From the NCBI RefSeq assembly GCF_002572525.1, contig NZ_PDBS01000008.1, forward strand, positions 434,001-498,000: DNA of 64,000 nucleotides, in the 5' to 3' direction. Shown here one piece after another: positions 62,105 to 64,000 of this stretch (positions within the stretch are counted from its first letter, which is position 1; each line of letters starts with the position of its first letter). Both the position numbers and the translations under genes were made by a program. The notes under the pieces were generated by a model. That model was given only the letters and a program-made list of their open reading frames with translations, did not search any database and was not told the DNA's origin. The DNA is from Natrinema sp. CBA1119 (lineage in GTDB: Archaea > Halobacteriota > Halobacteria > Halobacteriales > Natrialbaceae).

Positions 62105-62737
62105 TCACCCGGTCATGTTCTCTTCCGTAGTGGGCTGTGTCTCCTCTTCCTGTGTCGGCTGTTGTCCGAGCCCAAGACTCTCAACTACTGCCATCGCGGG
62201 AGCAATCTGGCCACGAATCTCGCCCGCTGGATTCTGCTCAGTGTGGAGATTAACATAGGCGTTGCCGGTAGCCATCGCTTCCAGAAGCGTCTCGATCGAC
62301 TCACCTTCGAGCGGTCCCGTCAAGTTCTCACTTGTAATAGTCCCGTCAGCGACGGCGCCGTCATGTCGCCCTTCTATCAGCCTCGGTTCCTGTGCTTCAG
62401 GACCCGGGTATAGCCATGCAACGACCGGACCGTTCTCGTCGATACTTCCCTGATGAATATGAGCCTGCGTGAGGTTTTCGATCGCCTGAACAATAAGCCC
62501 GTAATGAACTGCGCTCCTGTCCTCGGTGACAGCAAATGCTGCTGCGCCCTGGGCCACTGTCTCGACTGGCGGAACCTGCTGTCCACCTGTTGGTATTGCG
62601 ACATACATCCCGATGTCTTGCTGTTCGCCCTGGTCGTTCCCTGCCCTATCTTGATCACTCCTTGCGGCCGCAGTGCCAAACTGACTTCCGAGTAGTGCAC
62701 CTGCGGTGAGCTTGAGTGCATTGCGTCTCTCAATCAT
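62105..62737 (-). CDS. Tat-exported CHRD-domain protein
   Basis: The 210-residue product begins MIERRNALKLTAGALLGSQF, a Tat signal with RRNALKL. The CHRD domain follows: QVPPVETVAQGAAAFAVTED, VHYGLIVQAIENLTQAHIHQ, AYVNLHTEQNPAGEIRGQI. CHRD domains are found in chordin and in many bacterial exported proteins; their role in haloarchaea is unknown. The C-terminus is Gln/Glu/Thr rich. No lipobox Cys is present, so the mature protein may be soluble. Confidence 0.85.
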   Translation of the reverse strand: MIERRNALKLTAGALLGSQFGTAAARSDQDRAGNDQGEQQDIGMYVAIPTGGQQVPPVETVAQGAAAFAVTEDRSAVHYGLIVQAIENLTQAHIHQGSIDENGPVVAWLYPGPEAQEPRLIEGRHDGAVADGTITSENLTGPLEGESIETLLEAMATGNAYVNLHTEQNPAGEIRGQIAPAMAVVESLGLGQQPTQEEETQPTTEENMTG

Positions 62738-63103
62738 GGTTTTCTCCTCCGTCTGGAGTATGGCGGTGTAATCGCCACAGATGACAACAGAGGATTATAA
62801 TTTTAGTTATTAACATGCTATGGCGTCTGTTTCAGACGTTAATACAGGCTGTTATTCTTCTACTCGGTATTACCGGAGAGCCACCGCAGTTTACGGTAAT
62901 ACAGCAGAACGTTGCGTAGCGAAACTGTCGCAAGTATTCCTCCTACGAAGATAATCTACCGATAGAATACGAGAATCTATTCGTCTTCGGTCTGGTGTTG
63001 GCAGTAGACTTATCGCCTATTGAGGATGTGATATAGTAACGGAAAGGCTGCAGAGTAGTCGCTGTGAACGGATATACAAACGTTCGGAGTTCCAAGCGGT
63101 TGG
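62738..63103. other. Gene-free stretch
   Basis: About 365 bases, AT-rich near 62800-62870. It should hold the promoter of the CHRD gene. No gene recognised. Confidence 0.4.
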
Positions 63104-63118
63104 GTAGCTTATTTAAAT
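63104..63118 (+). promoter_or_regulatory. TATA box before the DUF2080-like gene
   Basis: TTATTTAAAT near 63108-63117 is about 26 bases before an ATG at 63140, as for a leaderless transcript. That ATG is out of frame with the DUF2080-like protein. Confidence 0.45.
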
Positions 63119-63155
63119 CCTCTTACATAGTATGTACTCATGACGGTAGAAATGG

Positions 63156-63587
63156 GTGGAGACCCGGGACGCAGACCAGTGCGGGAACAGCGCGCACATC
63201 CTGTTGCCGAAACGCTTCCGCGGCAAACAGTTCCGGGCAGAACTGGTGGCCGAGACGGAGCAGTGGAAAGAAGCACGCGAAGCCAAACAGTGTGGTAACA
63301 GCGCCCACATCCTCCTGTCCAAATGCTTCCGTGGAAAGACGTTTCGCGTAGAATTAGTTGATAAAGGCGATACCTGGTGGCGCGAGTCCCGACTCGGGCC
63401 GAAGAAAGGCGACTGTCGGGTCGCGCATATCGACGCCGTCGATCCGTCCGACGAATCGGCGCTCGAGCCCTACCGGGAACTGTCGGGCTTCGCGACGGTC
63501 GGCGACTGGCAGGCGGCGATCGCGGAGTTGAATGGCGCGATGGATAGCGGGCACCTGTATCGGGTGACGACCGAGGGAGAGGCGTAA
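63156..63587 (+). CDS. DUF2080-like protein with two tandem copies of the motif
   Basis: With GTG start at 63156 the product is 143 residues. The motif CGNSAHILLPKRFRGKQFRAEL is followed after about 20 residues by CGNSAHILLSKCFRGKTFRVELV, two copies of the short domain named after transposon-encoded DUF2080 proteins, which normally have one. The C-terminal 80 residues (WWRESRLGPKKGDCRVAHID...) are different and suggest a second domain. The TATA-proximal ATG at 63140 opens another frame, so a frameshift near 63155 is possible. Confidence 0.6.
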   Translation: METRDADQCGNSAHILLPKRFRGKQFRAELVAETEQWKEAREAKQCGNSAHILLSKCFRGKTFRVELVDKGDTWWRESRLGPKKGDCRVAHIDAVDPSDESALEPYRELSGFATVGDWQAAIAELNGAMDSGHLYRVTTEGEA

Positions 63588-63591
63588 GACT

Positions 63592-63915
63592 ATGGCCGAA
63601 CAGGTCTCTGGCGAACCGCAGGCCGAATCCGATAATACAGGTGGTGAAGGTGCAAGCTATGGGGTGTTCAAATTCCTCAGCCTGTTCGGATTCATCATGG
63701 GATACTTCATCGTTTCCGGGTCGGTCGCCACTCTCATCTACCTCGACTGGATTGGGCTGGCCCCCGCGATCGCCGATGCCACTGAACCGCTACCAAATGC
63801 CGCAAACGGGATAATTGGTGTCTTCGCGGTGTTCGTCAATACTGTTCTACTGGCCCTGTTAATGAAGAACAGTCAGTCCGTCGTGGAATTAAGCGAAGAA
63901 CACGGCAGGTTCTAG
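63592..63915 (+). CDS. Small two-TM membrane protein
   Basis: The 107-residue product starts five bases after the DUF2080-like gene, so they are probably co-transcribed. Hydrophobic segments: VFKFLSLFGFIMGYFIVSGS with VATLIYL, and ANGIIGVFAVFVNTVLLALL. The ends are acidic. Function unknown. Confidence 0.6.
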   Translation: MAEQVSGEPQAESDNTGGEGASYGVFKFLSLFGFIMGYFIVSGSVATLIYLDWIGLAPAIADATEPLPNAANGIIGVFAVFVNTVLLALLMKNSQSVVELSEEHGRF

Positions 63916-63928
63916 CCCGACTCTTTTC

Positions 63929-64000
63929 TCACACGCTATCCCGCTGCCCAAGCGCATCCTCAATTTCGAGCCCGTGACTCGCAACGATATCATGGAGGAA
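63929..64000 (-). CDS. C-terminal end of a gene running out of the window
   Basis: On the minus strand the frame FLHDIVASHGLEIEDALGQR DSV ends with TGA at 63929-63931. The upstream part lies beyond base 64000. Family unknown. Confidence 0.4.
   Translation of the reverse strand, partial: FLHDIVASHGLEIEDALGQRDSV

Noticed and set aside
1-64000. CRISPR array
   Set aside because: No set of regularly spaced identical repeats was seen; the only tandem repeats (45656-45716) have no spacers.

Overview
The window is from a halophilic archaeon, probably of the Natrialbales group (Natrinema/Haloterrigena-like; inferred, not proven). The evidence is high GC coding sequence with acidic proteins, haloarchaeal-only domains (HalOD1 output domains, DUF7344-type winged helices, amphi-Trp, halocyanin-like cupredoxin), Tat signal peptides, TATA boxes about 26 bases before leaderless starts, and haloarchaeal insertion sequences (TnpB-only IS200/IS605, IS5, IS6, IS4, IS630).

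Layout. 1-5.5 kb: a TnpB element with a nonsense codon, a Doc toxin whose upstream partner is cut, a CAAX-type protease and a Tat-exported protein. 5.7-12.2 kb: a membrane protein/NDK-like pair, a six-PAS histidine kinase, two frameshifted genes and a PAC2 protein. 12.7-19.1 kb: two copies of an HTH + ~190-aa protein module around IS5 and IS6 copies; the second copy adjoins a PhaB-like reductase. 19.5-25.6 kb: a CPBP protease cut by IS6, an IS630, and an EVE-McrB/McrC restriction system broken by insertion sequences and a stop codon.

26.7-40.3 kb is the best preserved block: an IclR regulator, an LLM flavin oxidoreductase, enoyl-CoA hydratase, CoA-transferase, acyl-CoA dehydrogenase, 3-hydroxyacyl-CoA dehydrogenase, thiolase with its DUF35 partner, thioesterase, AMP-forming acyl-CoA ligase and a two-subunit B12 mutase. 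The mutase large subunit has Phe88 and Gln206 where methylmalonyl-CoA mutase has Tyr and Arg. This is the isobutyryl-CoA mutase pattern, so the cluster can be read as isobutyrate/butyrate catabolism: activation, isobutyryl-CoA to n-butyryl-CoA, then beta-oxidation to acetyl-CoA. A MeaB-type chaperone gene starts right after the mutase but is frameshifted and truncated.

40.3-48.1 kb is a graveyard of nested IS elements with a truncated helicase, a DUF4268 fragment, an intact AAA ATPase with upstream tandem repeats, and a TnpB relic. 48.1-52.5 kb: a sarcosine-oxidase-like flavoenzyme, a membrane protein, a second copy of an 84-bp MITE, a second enoyl-CoA hydratase and an amphi-Trp protein. 52.5-60 kb: many small genes (halocyanin-like, HalOD1, Usp, response regulator, four zinc proteins) among six same-strand copies of a helix-hairpin-helix module. 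60-64 kb: a tyrosine recombinase with an overlapping partner that carries an internal stop, a CHRD protein, a duplicated DUF2080-like protein and small membrane proteins.

No rRNA, tRNA or CRISPR array was seen. All calls are by reading; no database search was run.
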